Assembly (NCBI GenBank): GCA_963822295.1
Contig: CAWGHD010000002.1
Location: 1,240,001 to 1,304,000, forward strand
DNA length: 64,000 nt
Source of the DNA: VRUE01 sp963822295
GTDB taxonomy: Bacteria; Actinomycetota; Thermoleophilia; Solirubrobacterales; 70-9
Direction: 5' to 3'
Shown in pieces: positions 8,474 through 15,586 of the stretch. The number at the start of each line of letters is the position of its first letter. Position 1 is the first letter of the stretch. Both the position numbers and the translations under genes were made by a program. The notes under the pieces are model-generated. The model ran no database searches, had not been told where the DNA came from, and saw nothing but the letters and a program-made list of their open reading frames with translations.

Positions 8474-9301
8474 ATGAGCACCCAGACCCTGAGCCCGCCC
8501 GAGCTGGAGACGCTGAAGCTCGAGATCGACGGCGAGATCGGAATCCTGACCCTCGACCGGCCCGACGCCTTCAACGCGATGAGCCCGCAGATGATCCTCG
8601 AGATGACGGTGATCTTCGCCTGGCTCGCGGACCGCTCCGGCCTGCGCGGCCTGATCGTCACCGGCGCCGGCAAGGCGTTCTGCGCGGGCGGCGACGTCAA
8701 CACCTTCAAAGACGGCGTGCGAGGCCGACGAGATCGACCTGCCCTCCGAGGTGCGGCGGGGCGCCGAGGCCCTGCACCAGGCGATCGTCGACCTGCGCCG
8801 GATCCCCTTCCCGGTGATCGCCGCGGTCAACGGACCCGCTGCGGGCGCCGGCTTTTCGCTCGCCCTCGCCTGCGACATGCGGATCGCGTCGGAGAGCGCA
8901 TTCTTCGCCTGCGCCTACGGGCGGATCGGCGCCTCGCCGGACGGCGGCATGACCTACTTCCTGCCCCGGGTCGTCGGCCCGAGCCGGGCCCTGGAGCTGC
9001 TGCTCGACGACCCGAACATGACCGCCGCGGAGGCGCTCGAGGAGCGCCTGGTGACCGAGGTGGTCGCGCGCCGACGAGCTTGATGGACGCGGCGCGGGCG
9101 CGGGCCGAGAAGCTGGCCGCCAAGGCCCCCCACTACGTGAAGATGGCGAAACGGCTGGTCGGGGTGAGCATCGAGAACAACCTCACCGAGCACCTCCAGC
9201 TCGAGCGCCACGGGATCGCCGACAGCATGGCGACCGAGGACCTGCGCGCCGGGGTCGAAGCCTTCTTCGGCGGCGACAAGCCCGAATTCAGCGGCCGCTG
9301 A
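8474..9301 (+). pseudogene. enoyl-CoA hydratase/isomerase, reading frame broken by single-base shifts
   Basis: Crotonase-fold protein that would hydrate or isomerise acyl-CoA esters. The first part, from ATG 8474, has ILTLDRPDAFNAMSP and the oxyanion-hole motif KAFCAGGDV. The frame then needs one base skipped near 8720 to read VEADEIDLPSEVRRG, the central part with AAVNGPAAGAGFSLALACD and GASPDGGMTY, and two more near 9069 and 9082 to reach MDAARARAEKLAAKAPHYV and the end. Three +1 shifts sum to a full codon, so the last part is back in the original frame. Either assembly errors or a decayed gene. No neighbour suggests a specific pathway. Confidence 0.8.
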
Positions 9302-9371
9302 ACCCGGGCGCCGGGCGACCCGTATGCGGGGATAGAGTCTCCCCAGCTCCCCTTCCAGGAAAGGACTCCCC

Positions 9372-9824
9372 ATGAAGAAGGCCGCCCTGCTCCTCCTAGT
9401 CCTCGCCCCGCTCCTGCTCGCCGCCTGCGGCGACAGCGACGACGACACCGCCGGCACGACCGCCGCGGAGACCACGGAAGCGGGCGGCGGCGCCGGGGCG
9501 CCCAGCCCCGAAGGGACCGACAAGGCGGCCGGCGGCTCGGTCGTCAAATTCGAAGCCGCCGAGGGGACCGACCTCGCCTACACGAGCACGGAAGCGACCG
9601 CCAAGGCGGGCGACCTGACGATCGAATTCACCAACCCCCAGTCGCTCAGCCACGACGTCGCGATCGAAGACTCCCAGGGCGAGACGATCGGCAAGACCGA
9701 CATCGTCGCCGACACCAAGGCGATCGAGACGATCAAAGGCGTGAAAGCCGGCGACTACACCTTCTACTGCTCAGTCCCCGGCCACCGCGAAGCGGGCATG
9801 GAAGGAACCCTGACCGTCGAGTAG
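9372..9824 (+). CDS. cupredoxin (plastocyanin-like) lipoprotein
   Basis: A 150-residue exported copper protein. The signal peptide ends in a lipobox LLAAC (Cys at about 19), followed by an Asp/Thr/Gly-rich linker to about residue 55. The cupredoxin fold shows the four type-1 copper ligands: His in LSHDV, Cys in YCSVPGH, the following His, and Met in EAGMEG. It probably carries electrons at the outer face of the membrane. A strong ribosome site (AGGAAAGGA) precedes the ATG. It stands alone, convergent with the MaoC gene. Confidence 0.93.
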   Translation: MKKAALLLLVLAPLLLAACGDSDDDTAGTTAAETTEAGGGAGAPSPEGTDKAAGGSVVKFEAAEGTDLAYTSTEATAKAGDLTIEFTNPQSLSHDVAIEDSQGETIGKTDIVADTKAIETIKGVKAGDYTFYCSVPGHREAGMEGTLTVE

Positions 9825-9839
9825 GGCCGGCGGCGCCCG

Positions 9840-10313
9840 CTACTCGGCGGGCGCCATCACCCGGGTGACCGAGTCGCCGACGAAGCAGGGCTTCTCGTTG
9901 CCCTCGACCTCGAGGGTGAAGCGGGTGACGACCTGCCACCAGCCGCCGCCGACCTCGTCGACGGTGACGACCTCGGCGCTGCCGCGTACCCTGCCGCCGG
10001 CGGGGACCGGGGCGGGAAAGCGGATCTTGTTCCAGCCGTAGTTGACGCCGAGGGCGAAGCCGGTCGAGGAGATCAGGTCCTTGCGGAAGCCGTCGACCAG
10101 CGAGAGGGTCAGGTTGCCGTGGGCGATCGTCGTCCCGAACGGGCTCTCGGTCTTGGCCCGCTCGACGTCGACGTGGATCCACTGGTCGTCGCCGGAGAGC
10201 CGCGCGAAGGTGTCGATGTCGTCCTGGGTGACGGTGCGCCACTCGCTCGGGCCGATCGTCTGCCCGAGGAGGGCCTGCATGCCCTCGACGCCCTGTACCT
10301 CGACGGTTGCCAT
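9840..10313 (-). CDS. MaoC-family (R)-specific enoyl-CoA hydratase
   Basis: Hot-dog-fold hydratase of 157 residues. The motif TQDDIDTFARLSGDDQWIHVD contains the catalytic Asp and the His of the hydratase-2 signature; TTIAHGNLTLSL follows. It should hydrate trans-2-enoyl-CoA to the (R)-3-hydroxyacyl-CoA. The ATG at 10313 is chosen because the longer frame has no family similarity. Close to mycobacterial stand-alone hydratases in architecture. It is convergent with the cupredoxin gene and 15 bases from it. Confidence 0.92.
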   Translation of the reverse strand: MATVEVQGVEGMQALLGQTIGPSEWRTVTQDDIDTFARLSGDDQWIHVDVERAKTESPFGTTIAHGNLTLSLVDGFRKDLISSTGFALGVNYGWNKIRFPAPVPAGGRVRGSAEVVTVDEVGGGWWQVVTRFTLEVEGNEKPCFVGDSVTRVMAPAE

Positions 10314-10347
10314 CGGGCTGCAGTGTATGAGAAGCAGTCGAGTCCGG

Positions 10348-11722
10348 CTACGCCACCAGCCGCACCTCAAACGCCGGCAGCGCCAGCACCCCCGCGCCGC
10401 CGAGCAGGGCGAGGATGCGGCTGACGTAGGCCTGGGTCTCGGGGTAGGCGGGGACGCAGTCGCAGGCTTCGACCGGGGCGGGGCCCGCGTTGTAGGCGGC
10501 GAGGGCGAGCTGGGGCGAGCCGAGCTGGGTGAGCAGGTCGTGCATGAGGTGGGCCTGGGCGTCGATCGCCTGCTCGGGGTCGAAGGGGTCGTCGAGCCCG
10601 TAGGCGGCGGCCGTGCCGGGGATGAACTGGGCGATGCCCTGGGCACCCGCGGAGGAGGTCGCGTGCGGGTTGAAGTTCGACTCCGCCATCAGCTGCGCGG
10701 CGAGCAGCGCGGCGGAGACGTTCCAGCGGGCGGCCGCGCGCAGGAGCGGAGCCCGGAAACGGGTGGGGACGAACCCCGGCAGTCCGGCGCCGCCGGAGAG
10801 CGATCCGTCTCCCCCACCGGGTCCGTGTCGACTTGTTCCCCCACGGGAGGGAATAAGTCGACTCGCGGCCGTGTTGGCGGCAGCGGAGCAGGGTTCCGGT
10901 CCGGCTTCGAACCCGTAGTGCCACGGCTCCCACCCGTACCTCTGCACGAAACCGAAGCCCGGCGCGTTGGCGGCCAGCCAGCCGTAGGCGGATTCCGGGC
11001 CGAGGTCGAGCTCCGTCGCGCAGCGGTGCAGCGACTGCCCGGGCGGCGCGACCCATTCGGGGTCGGGATTGGCGGCGAAGAGCGCCGCCTGCTCCTCATC
11101 GGAGCGAAAGCCCGAGCTGACGACCAGGGTCACACCGGCCCTCGCCGCCGCGGCGGCCATGCGGTCGAAGGCGACGGCGACGTCAGGTCGCATGCCCTCC
11201 CCGTTCCGATGGACGAGCGGCCCGGAGTAGCCGCCACCGCTGGCGACCGCCGGCATCGACCCCGACGCGGTGGCCGGCGCCGCCGCTTCCGCCACCGCCG
11301 AGGCCTCGACCGGCCGGCGGCCCGCCCCCACCTCGAGGCTGGCGAGCACGGTCGCCTTCGCCCGCACCGGCGCGAACGAGAGCGCGTCGGGGAAGCCGAC
11401 TCGCAGACGGCCTGCACCGACCCCGTTCGCCCGTGCCGCGGCGGTCGCTGCGGCACGGGCCCGCCACAGGTAGACCGGCTTCTCGATGTGGGCCGGGTTC
11501 GGCATGCCGTTCGGGAGGACGGGCGGCGCCAGCAGGCGCGGCAGGTCGTCGCGCATCGAGCGCGCGGCCGAGATCGCCGCCAGGTCCGCCGCACGCTGCA
11601 CCCTCCCCTTCCCGGTGACGGCTCCGGCGATCGCGACCAGGGCCAGGGCCCCGGAGATCAGCACCAGGCAGGCCGCCCAGGGCCAGCGGCAGCGCCTGGC
11701 CCCTCTCTCCTCGCGAATCCAT
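10348..11722 (-). CDS. TadG-like membrane-anchored protein fused to VanY D,D-carboxypeptidase and lytic transglycosylase (one frameshift)
   Basis: A cell-wall enzyme of unusual build. The start MDSRGERGQALPL is a TadE/TadG N-terminus; one extra base near 11668 must be skipped to continue as LVLISGALALVAIAG, a membrane anchor. Next comes a pilin-like stretch with AADLAAISAARS. A VanY domain follows: SGFRSDEEQAAL, SLHRCATELDLG and EPWHYGF with the zinc His, Asp and His. The C-terminal SLT domain has the catalytic Glu in LMAESNFNPHA, then GAQGIAQFIPGTAAAYG and LALAAYNAGP. The 1-base overlap with the upstream gene (TGATG) supports the ATG. It could trim peptidoglycan to let a pilus-like structure through. 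Linker DNA contains a palindrome. Confidence 0.85.
10827..10862. repeat. 14-bp inverted repeat inside the VanY-SLT linker
   Basis: Arms GTCGACTTGTTCCC and GGGAATAAGTCGAC flank an 8-base loop, with one G:T mismatch. It is less GC-rich than its surroundings and codes for a Ser/Arg/Gly linker between the two enzyme domains. It looks like a small palindromic insertion that kept the frame; function unknown. Confidence 0.7.
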
Positions 11723-12357
11723 CACCCCTCTCCCAGCAGGACTCGGGTCGGGGGGCCGACCGCCTGAGCGGATCGCGGGCGGCAGATCCTCAACGCCTGC
11801 GGCGGCAGCCCACCGGGTGCGCCGGCCGGGAGAACCCCGAAAAGAGCCCGCCGGGCGGCGACCCAGGCGAGCGGCCGCTTGATGACGGCGACGCGCAGGC
11901 CTTCGGTCACCAGGTCGCGGACGGCGAGGGCCGCGAGCGCACGGTCGCGATCCAGGTCGGCGCGGAGCATGGCGGCAGAGGGCTCCACCCTCTCCCCCGC
12001 CAGCGCGGGCCGCAGCAGCCCGGGTGGGAGGTGGACGACCCCCGCCGCCTCGCGGGCCAGGGCCAGGGCGGCGGGAAGCCGCTCGATCGAGTCAGGGCCG
12101 GCCGGCAGGGCGAGGTGGCAGATCTGGCCGCGCGCGGCGACCCGCGCCTCGGGGACGTGGGCGGCCAATCTCTGCTCGAGCTCGCGGGCCGCGGCCGACG
12201 CGATCAGGGCCGGCCGCGGGTCGCGCCCCTCGCCGAGGTCGATCAGGAGCGCGGCCCGATCCGGGTCCGAGCAGGCGCAGGCCAGCGCCGCCGCCGCGGC
12301 CCTCGACCCCTCCGCCGCCCCGACCCGGGTGACGAGGATCGTCGCGCCGCCGCTCAT
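11722..12357 (-). CDS. hypothetical protein of the TadE operon, possibly a degenerate TadZ/MinD-like ATPase
   Basis: A 211-residue Ala/Arg-rich protein that I do not recognise firmly. The start ILVTRVGAAEGSRAAAAALA then RAALLIDLGEG has the layout of a TadZ/CpaE/MinD P-loop protein (strand, loop, helix, then a strand ending in Asp), but the Walker A Lys and Gly-Lys-Thr are missing, so it should not hydrolyse ATP. It is packed between the second TadE gene (4-base overlap) and the TadG-VanY-SLT gene (1-base overlap), so a role in pilus-like assembly or localisation is a reasonable guess only. Confidence 0.55.
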   Translation of the reverse strand: MSGGATILVTRVGAAEGSRAAAAALACACSDPDRAALLIDLGEGRDPRPALIASAAARELEQRLAAHVPEARVAARGQICHLALPAGPDSIERLPAALALAREAAGVVHLPPGLLRPALAGERVEPSAAMLRADLDRDRALAALAVRDLVTEGLRVAVIKRPLAWVAARRALFGVLPAGAPGGLPPQALRICRPRSAQAVGPPTRVLLGEG

Positions 12358-12683
12358 CGCGGCCTCGCCACCGCGGACCCGGTGACCGCGAGCCGGTCGC
12401 CGATCGCCGGCGCCAGTGACGGCGGCCTCAGCCTCACCGTCACCCGGCCGCCCCGGACGGTCACCTGGGCGCCCTCCGCGGCCCAGCCGGGCAGCGCCTG
12501 CCTTGTCGCGGCGACCGCCGGCCTGCCGGAGGCCAGGGCGAGCGCCCCCGCCTCGGCCGCGCCGTCGGCCAGGGTCAGCGCATAGCCCGCGGCGAGCAGC
12601 TGGAAGGCGACGTAGCCGGCGAGCAGCAGGGCCGGCAGGGCGGCGATCAGCTCGACCGTCGCCTGGCCTCCCTCCCTAGCCAC
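12354..12683 (-). CDS. TadE-like pseudopilin
   Basis: A 109-residue protein with the TadE signature GGQATVELIAALPALLLAGYVAFQLLAAGYA: a short basic head, a Glu and a single hydrophobic helix. The remainder, after about residue 40, is small and beta-rich. TadE proteins are processed minor pilins of Flp/Tad systems. GTG at 12683 overlaps the stop of the previous gene by 8 bases. No tadA, tadB or tadC ATPase or platform gene is near, so this is an orphan cluster in this window. Confidence 0.85.
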   Translation of the reverse strand: MAREGGQATVELIAALPALLLAGYVAFQLLAAGYALTLADGAAEAGALALASGRPAVAATRQALPGWAAEGAQVTVRGGRVTVRLRPPSLAPAIGDRLAVTGSAVARPR

Positions 12684-13035
12684 CGCCCGACCCTCCGAGC
12701 GAGGCCCGCGCTCCGACCTCGACCTCCGGCATGCCGGGCAGCAGCAGTGGCACCGGCACCCGCACGGAGACCCCGTCGCCTTCGCCGACCTCCGCCCCCC
12801 TCCGCAGCGGCGCCGGCAGCGCCTCGCGTGCCGCCCGGGTGCCGCTGCCCCCGACCAGCGCCGCCCTCGCCCCCGCACGCGACGCGATCCCCGCCGACCA
12901 GAGAGCCGCGCCGGCGAGCGCCAGCTGGGCCGCGACGAGCACCGCCACGATCAGGAAGGGGAGGACGCCGACCAGCTCGATCGAGGCGGTTCCCCGCTCG
13001 CCCTCTCCAGCCCGAACCGCCCTTCGTCTCGTCAC
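12676..13035 (-). CDS. TadE-like pseudopilin
   Basis: A 119-residue protein. The N-terminus GERGTASIELVGVLPFLIVAVLVAAQLALAG is split here only for description: GERGTASIELVGVLP is the TadE motif with the conserved Glu, followed by a hydrophobic helix. The mature part contains ASRAGARAALVGG, similar in plan to the next gene. First gene of the four-gene TadE-type operon, all joined by overlaps. Like its neighbour it probably sits in the membrane and is processed into a surface fibre or complex. Confidence 0.85.
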   Translation of the reverse strand: MTRRRAVRAGEGERGTASIELVGVLPFLIVAVLVAAQLALAGAALWSAGIASRAGARAALVGGSGTRAAREALPAPLRRGAEVGEGDGVSVRVPVPLLLPGMPEVEVGARASLGGSGGG

Positions 13036-13097
13036 AGCCGCACCGTCGCAGCCGCGAGCGCGCGTGTTACGCGCTCAAAGGAGAGATTCCGTGACGG

Positions 13098-13472
13098 CTA
13101 GACGCCGGTTCCGCCGTAGGTGTTGGCCTCGGTCCAGACTTTCCAGATCGCCGCGACCGAGGCGGCCAGCAGCAGGACCCAGGCCACGGTGCCGCCGCCG
13201 GTTTGGAAGAGCTCGTCGCTGCCGGCGATCAGCAGCGCGAGCATCCCCAGGGCGCCGTAGAGGATCGCCCGCCGGCCGTCGCTCAGGGTCGCCAGGGTCA
13301 GCTCGTTCTGGCGGCTGAGGACGTAGACCGTCCAGGCGATCGCGGTCAGGAAGCCCATCGTGATCAGCGTCATCACGACCTCTGCGGCGTTGCCGCCGGC
13401 CGGGGCGAAGGCGACGACCAGCGCCAGCAGCATCACGATCGCGGCGTTGCGCAGGTTGCGCGTGTGGCGCAT
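13098..13472 (-). CDS. hypothetical membrane protein downstream of pit
   Basis: A 124-residue protein with about four hydrophobic segments: IVMLLALVVAFAPAGG, a second at about 32-52, ILYGALGMLALLIAG and VAWVLLLAASVAAIW. It has no recognisable catalytic motif. It is 16 bases after the small membrane protein that follows pit, on the same strand, so it is likely read with the Pit operon. The 62 bases between it and the TadE operon contain a short dyad (GCGCGTGTTACGCGC) that may end transcription. Confidence 0.7.
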   Translation of the reverse strand: MRHTRNLRNAAIVMLLALVVAFAPAGGNAAEVVMTLITMGFLTAIAWTVYVLSRQNELTLATLSDGRRAILYGALGMLALLIAGSDELFQTGGGTVAWVLLLAASVAAIWKVWTEANTYGGTGV

Positions 13473-13488
13473 GGTCAGAACCCTACGC

Positions 13489-13728
13489 TCACTCGCCGGT
13501 CATCACGATGAGAGCGAGGACGACGCTGGCGAGCGTCGCCAGCAGGGCGGCGATCCCGACCGCGGCGGCGCAGGCGGCGGCGAGCGGCTGTTCGTTGCGG
13601 CTGAGGTCGACGAAGCGGGCCGCCCCCCAGATCGCGACCGAGAAGATCACCGTCACCCCGATTCCCGCGACCACCGAGGCGAGGATCGTCTCGAGCAGCG
13701 GCTTGGTTTCGACCAGGACCGCGAGCAC
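13489..13728 (-). CDS. small membrane protein of the pit operon
   Basis: About 79 residues with two hydrophobic helices (ASVVAGIGVTVIFSVAIWG and a C-terminal one around ACAAAVGIAALLATLASVV). A GTG at 13728 lies 2 bases past the pit stop, so translation may be coupled to pit. The conserved-looking segment ETKPLLETILAS starts at about residue 9. No family is recognised. Its position suggests an accessory part of phosphate transport or membrane biology, which is inference. Confidence 0.65.
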   Translation of the reverse strand: MLAVLVETKPLLETILASVVAGIGVTVIFSVAIWGAARFVDLSRNEQPLAAACAAAVGIAALLATLASVVLALIVMTGE

Positions 13729-13730
13729 GG

Positions 13731-14829
13731 TCAGCTCGCCGAGACCGGGGCCCCTTCGCGGGACCGTCGTGCGAAGGCGTAGGCGACGAGGAGCAGGGCG
13801 ACGATCGAGACCAGCACCGGGCCGACCGCGCCGGTGCCGAAGATCCGCGTGACCCCGTAGGTGATGGCCCCGATCGAGGCCGCCGCCGGCAGGGTCAGCA
13901 GCCAGGCCATCATGATGTTGCCGGCCACGCCCCAGCGCACCGCCGAGAGGCGCTTGCCGGCGCCGGCTCCCATCACCCCGCCGTTGATCACGTGGGTGGT
14001 CGAGAGCGGGAACCCGAAGTGGGTCGAGGCGAGGATCACCGCCGAGCCGGCGCCCTGGGCGGAGAAGCCCTGGGCGGCGTCCATCTTGATGATCCGCGTG
14101 CCGGTGGTCTTGATGATCCGCCAGCCGCCGCTGTAGGTGCCGAGCGCGATCGCCGTCGCCGCCGAGGCGATCACCCAGAAGGGCGGGTCGGCGCCGGCCG
14201 CGAGGCTGCCGTTCGCGATCAGCGCCAGGGTGATGATTCCCATCGTCTTCTGGGCGTCGTTCGTGCCGTGCGCAAGGGCCAGCAGTCCCGCCTGAGACGA
14301 TCTGCCCGTACCGGAACCCGCGGGTGACCGTGCCCGGCCGCTGCTTGCCGACGATCCTGTAGATGATCGCGATCGAGAGCCCGGCGACGAGGAAGGCGAG
14401 GACCGGGGCGACGACCGCCGGCACCAGAACCTTGCCGACCAGGCCGTCGGCGAGGACCGCCTCGAACCCCGCGGCGGCGACGGCGGAGCCGACGACCCCG
14501 CCGATCAGCGCGTGCGAGGAGCTCGAGGGCAGCCCGAAGTACCAGGTGGCGAGGTTCCAGGCGATCGCCCCGATCAACCCGGCGAATACCACCGTCGGGG
14601 TGACGAACTCGGCGTTGACGACGTCGTTGGCGACGGTCGCCGCGACCGAGATCGAGATGAAGGCGCCGACGAAGTTGAGCAGCGCCGCGAAGGCGATCGC
14701 GACCTGCGGGCGCGCCGCCCCGGTCGAGATCGAGGTGGCGACGACGTTGGCGGTGTCGTGGAAGCCGTTGGTGAAGTCGAAGGCGAGCGCCGTGCAGACG
14801 ACGATCACGAGGATGATGTCAGCCGACAT
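13731..14829 (-). CDS. pit: low-affinity inorganic phosphate permease (PiT family), with one frameshift
   Basis: Sodium- or proton-driven phosphate importer with two homologous halves. The N-terminal half has the signature FTNGFHDTANVVATSI and the membrane run to about residue 175. The reading frame then needs one base skipped near 14292, after GFRYGQIVS, to continue as AGLLALAHGTNDAQKTMGII, the second signature, and the C-terminal half with HFGFPLSTTHVINGG. Without the shift the protein would stop being a transporter. It follows the DUF47 gene, the usual Pit partner; ATG at 14829 lies inside an inverted repeat. Confidence 0.88.
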
Positions 14830-14934
14830 CGTGACGGTGCTCAGGCGTTGCCAGACAAGGACGCAGGGAGCGTGGCGTGCTCTGCACGCGAGCGACCGAG
14901 GACGCAGTATGGCGACGCCTGAGCACCGTCACGA
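14829..14934. repeat. long inverted repeat framing the DUF47-pit intergenic region
   Basis: The 20-base arm TCGTGACGGTGCTCAGGCGT at 14829-14848 is matched perfectly, in reverse complement, at 14915-14934; four more inner pairs extend it after one wobble. The arms overlap the stop of the DUF47 gene and the ATG of pit, enclosing about 60 bases. It could hide the pit start in an RNA hairpin or be a small palindromic element. Confidence 0.85.
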
Positions 14935-15549
14935 GTTCTTGATGACTATGCCCTCGATGATCTGGGCCGCGGTCTCGGTGGCGTCGATCGCGTTCTCGAG
15001 CACCGCGAAGATGTCCTTCCATCGGATCACGACCATCGGGTCGATCCCGTTGGAGAAGAGCGAGGCGACGGCGTCGCGGGAGATCCGGTCGCCCTCGTTC
15101 TCGAGGCGGTGGATCTCGATCCAATACTGGTCGAGGTCCTTGAAGTCGGGCAGGTGCTCGAGCCCCTTTGCGAGCTGCTCGCAGGACTTGACCAGAACCT
15201 TGGTGAGGTCGTTGGCCTGCGACATCGGCGCCTCGATCTTGTAGAGGGCGAGGAAGTCGGCCGCCTCCTCGGCGTAGTCGACGATGTCGTCCATCTGGGT
15301 CGCGAGGCTGTAGATGTCCTCGCGGTCGATCGGCGTTACGAAGGTCGAGTTGAGCCGCTTGATGATGTCATGGGTGATCTTGTCGCCCGCCTGCTCGGCC
15401 TTCAGCACCTCGCGGCCGATGCCCTCGTCGTCGGGCCAGCTGCCCATCATCTGGTCGAGCAGGCGGGCGGCGTGCAGAGCGTTCTGGCCGGCCAGGATGA
15501 AGAGGTCGAAGAAGGTCCGGTCGCGAGGAAGGAGGGAGAGGCGCGGCAC
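14929..15549 (-). CDS. DUF47 / PhoU-like Pit accessory protein
   Basis: A 206-residue all-helical protein of the DUF47 (TIGR00153) family, distant relatives of PhoU. It shows the paired metal-binding style helices GREVLKAEQAGDKITHDI and WIEIHRLENEGDRISRDAV, where Glu/Asp residues of the ExxxD type bind metal clusters in PhoU. Members are cotranscribed with Pit transporters and modulate phosphate uptake. It is the first gene of the DUF47-pit-small membrane protein run. ATG start at 15549. Confidence 0.93.
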   Translation of the reverse strand: MPRLSLLPRDRTFFDLFILAGQNALHAARLLDQMMGSWPDDEGIGREVLKAEQAGDKITHDIIKRLNSTFVTPIDREDIYSLATQMDDIVDYAEEAADFLALYKIEAPMSQANDLTKVLVKSCEQLAKGLEHLPDFKDLDQYWIEIHRLENEGDRISRDAVASLFSNGIDPMVVIRWKDIFAVLENAIDATETAAQIIEGIVIKNS

Positions 15550-15586
15550 CCCGCAATCCTAGTCGCAGGAGGGGGGTGTCGTTCGC

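Noticed and set aside
13036..13097. Possible gene or attachment site between the TadE operon and the membrane protein
   Set aside because: Only 62 bases, with a short GCGCGT dyad; no repeat flanks or integrase nearby.
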